Source: Tolypothrix tenuis PCC 7101
Lineage (GTDB): Bacteria; Cyanobacteriota; Cyanobacteriia; Cyanobacteriales; Nostocaceae
NCBI RefSeq assembly: GCF_002368295.1
Contig: NZ_AP018248.1
Coordinates: 2,229,977 to 2,293,976, forward strand
Direction of reading: 5' to 3'
DNA length: 64,000 nt
Position numbers and translations under genes: made by a program. Under the pieces are notes generated by a model. The model saw nothing but the letters and a program-made list of their open reading frames with translations, had not been told where the DNA came from and searched no databases. Below are positions 62,483-64,000 of the stretch, one piece after another (the stretch's first letter is position 1; each line of letters begins with the position of its first letter).

Positions 62483-64000
62483 ATGCCTACTAAGCAAGAA
62501 GAGCGTGAAGTCATTGATGTCCAACAGTATTGGACAGTTCTCAAAAGGCGTTGGCCAGTGACAACAGTTGTAATTGGCTCTGTGTTTGGCTTGACAGCCT
62601 TAGTAACCTTCCTTCAAAAACCAGTGTACGAATCGCAAGCCAAACTGTTATTCAACAAACAAAATGGCGTTTCATCACTGACTGGTTTGTCTTCCCAAGT
62701 AGGAGAACTGAGTGGGTTGACCAACCTCAGCAATCCAGTGGATACAGAAGCCGAGGTCATCCGCTCAAACCCTATCGTCCTAAAAACCATTACCAGCCTT
62801 AACCTCAAAGATAAATCGGGTAAACCACTCTCAATTGAAAAATTTCTGAAATTACTGAAATTGAAAACCATTCGGGGAACGGATGTCATGCAGCTTTCCT
62901 ACCGCAGCACGAATCCGCAAGAAGCTGCATCTGTCATTAATTCTCTAATGAGCTATTACTTAGAAAATAATGTTCGGACAAACCGTGCAGAGGCGAGGTC
63001 TGCAAGAGAATTTTTAAATCGGCAATTACCAGAGGTAGAGAAACGAGTTTTAAAGGCAGAAATGGCCTTGCGCCGATTTAAAGAAAAAAATAGGGTAGTT
63101 GCTCTAGATGTAGAAGCAAAAGTTGGTGTTGAAGGATTAAAAGAGCTAGCCGAGGAAATTACCAGAACTCAAGGGCAACTCACTGCTGCTAAAACTCGCT
63201 CTCTGGCTCTGCAAAATCAAATGAAATTGAATACAGATACCGCTGTTGAACTCACCACCTTAAGTCAATCTCCTGGGGTACAGCAAGTACTGACAGAATA
63301 CCAAAAAGTACAAGACGAGTTAGCTGTGGCACGAACTCGCTTGACCGAAGACAACCCAAAAATTATCAATTTGGAGAATCAAGAAGTAGCTCTTAGAAAC
63401 CAATTAGAAGGGAGAGTTGCTCAAACCATAGGCAATTCTGAGTATACGCCAGAGCAAAATTTGCAAATTGGCAACCTCAAGCAGACTTTAACTGAAAATT
63501 TAGTTAAATCAGAAGTAGAACGTTTAGCATTAACTAACCAAGTAGCAGAATTACAGCAGGTACTTATAGTCAACAAAAACCGATTGGATAGCTTACCTCG
63601 GCTGGAACAACAACAGCTACAGTTACAACGACAGTTGAAGGTAGCCCAAGTTACCTATGAACAACTGTCGAAGCAGTTACAAGAAGTTGAAGTTGTAGAA
63701 AACCAAAATGTTGGGAATGCAAGGGTCATATCTGAAGCTTTAGTTCCTGATAAGTCTGTTTCTCCAATTATTCCTCTAAACTTGGCACTAGGGGGAATTT
63801 TGGGAATTATATTGGGTGCAGGCACAGCACTGGTGTTGGAATCTATAGATAATTCCCTCAAGACTGTAGAAGAAGCCAAGCGACTTTTGGACTATCCCTT
63901 GTTGGGTGCAATTCCACTAGCTGAAAAAGCTAAAGGTAGTGAAGCTGCAAGTGAACAAGAATTGCCTGTACTCAACAATCCCTATTCACCTGTATCTTCG
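62483..64000 (+). CDS. Wzc/GumC-type polysaccharide co-polymerase (probable BY-kinase), 3' end outside window
   Basis: The frame is open from ATG 62483 to the window edge (506 codons). Layout: a cytosolic N-terminus, helix 1 (VTTVVIGSVFGLTALVTFLQ, about 31-50), a Wzz-type domain (PVYESQAKLLF, DTEAEVIRSNPIV), a long coiled-coil region (about 165-420), helix 2 (IPLNLALGGILGIILGAGTA, about 432-452) and the linker TVEEAKRLLDYPLLGAIPLA that leads to the tyrosine kinase domain in relatives. The kinase itself is beyond the window. It controls chain length and export of exopolysaccharide and stands divergent to the sugar transferase/galE pair. Confidence 0.92.
   Translation, partial: MPTKQEEREVIDVQQYWTVLKRRWPVTTVVIGSVFGLTALVTFLQKPVYESQAKLLFNKQNGVSSLTGLSSQVGELSGLTNLSNPVDTEAEVIRSNPIVLKTITSLNLKDKSGKPLSIEKFLKLLKLKTIRGTDVMQLSYRSTNPQEAASVINSLMSYYLENNVRTNRAEARSAREFLNRQLPEVEKRVLKAEMALRRFKEKNRVVALDVEAKVGVEGLKELAEEITRTQGQLTAAKTRSLALQNQMKLNTDTAVELTTLSQSPGVQQVLTEYQKVQDELAVARTRLTEDNPKIINLENQEVALRNQLEGRVAQTIGNSEYTPEQNLQIGNLKQTLTENLVKSEVERLALTNQVAELQQVLIVNKNRLDSLPRLEQQQLQLQRQLKVAQVTYEQLSKQLQEVEVVENQNVGNARVISEALVPDKSVSPIIPLNLALGGILGIILGAGTALVLESIDNSLKTVEEAKRLLDYPLLGAIPLAEKAKGSEAASEQELPVLNNPYSPVSS

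Noticed and set aside
62530..62889. Frames overlapping the Wzc-type gene on either strand
   Set aside because: They are shadows of the long, family-matched frame starting at 62483.
1..64000. tRNA or rRNA genes
   Set aside because: No cloverleaf with a TTCRANC arm or rRNA core sequence was noticed while reading the spacers; a tRNA-finding program would be decisive.

Overview
The window looks like chromosome from a filamentous, probably heterocyst-forming, cyanobacterium (Nostocales: Nostoc, Calothrix, Tolypothrix or similar). The evidence is: photosystem II genes psbN and psbH; a gene strongly resembling the nitrogen regulator ntcB with an NtcA-type site (GTA-N8-TAC) upstream; very frequent GCGATCGC (HIP1) octamers inside genes; and the heptanucleotide tandem repeats (ggtaatg, ccccagt, accaatt types) and palindromic dispersed repeats typical of that group. 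No rRNA, tRNA, CRISPR array or prophage was recognised.

Layout. 1-8 kb: 3' part of a GAF/PP2C phosphatase, a DUF3611 membrane protein, a RecQ remnant lacking its helicase domains, a large unknown protein, and a GH38 alpha-mannosidase invaded in frame by intergenic repeats. 8-11 kb: psbN (opposite strand), psbH, tatA, pth, then rpsU. 11-16 kb: small membrane protein, rsmI, a PfkB kinase and CysQ-like phosphatase pair, then a complete ISAs1-family element (14770-16200, 8-bp target duplication) inside a palindromic repeat. 16.5-21.6 kb: same-strand cluster DUF4129, DUF4350, MoxR ATPase, CPBP protease, DUF58, a bacterial MoxR/von Willebrand-type module. 21.7-28.6 kb: minus-strand genes, including two exported unknown proteins, a PD-(D/E)XK-TPR fusion and a membrane coiled-coil/TPR protein.

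28.9-34.4 kb: alpha-amylase with a strong terminator, an exported cupin, a spore-photoproduct-lyase-like radical SAM protein, and a repeat-rich 1.6-kb gene-free stretch with nested MITE-like elements, a perfect 15-copy 21-bp tandem array and a strongly folded RNA candidate. 34.4-44.4 kb: class III nucleotide cyclase/AAA/TPR regulator, a fatty acid desaturase with a tiny membrane protein, and an orphan solute-binding lipoprotein beside a hybrid histidine kinase. 45-54 kb: topA, a HEAT-repeat protein, ntcB, a TrpD-like protein, panD with a metallo-beta-lactamase-fold protein that has lost its metal motif, and ppa. 55-64 kb: DUF362 protein, aspartase, a Uma2 nuclease, pgsA, galE overlapping a sugar transferase, and the 5' part of a Wzc-type polysaccharide co-polymerase/kinase; the last three form the edge of an exopolysaccharide locus.

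Most genes are ordinary housekeeping or regulatory genes. No single convincing new multi-gene system is visible. The best leads are the folded RNA candidate at 33.6 kb, the 21-bp array at 33.1 kb, the degenerate MBL protein beside panD, the nuclease-TPR fusion, the binding protein-kinase pair and the repeat invasion of the mannosidase. Functions are assigned by reading the sequence and recalling families; no search was run.
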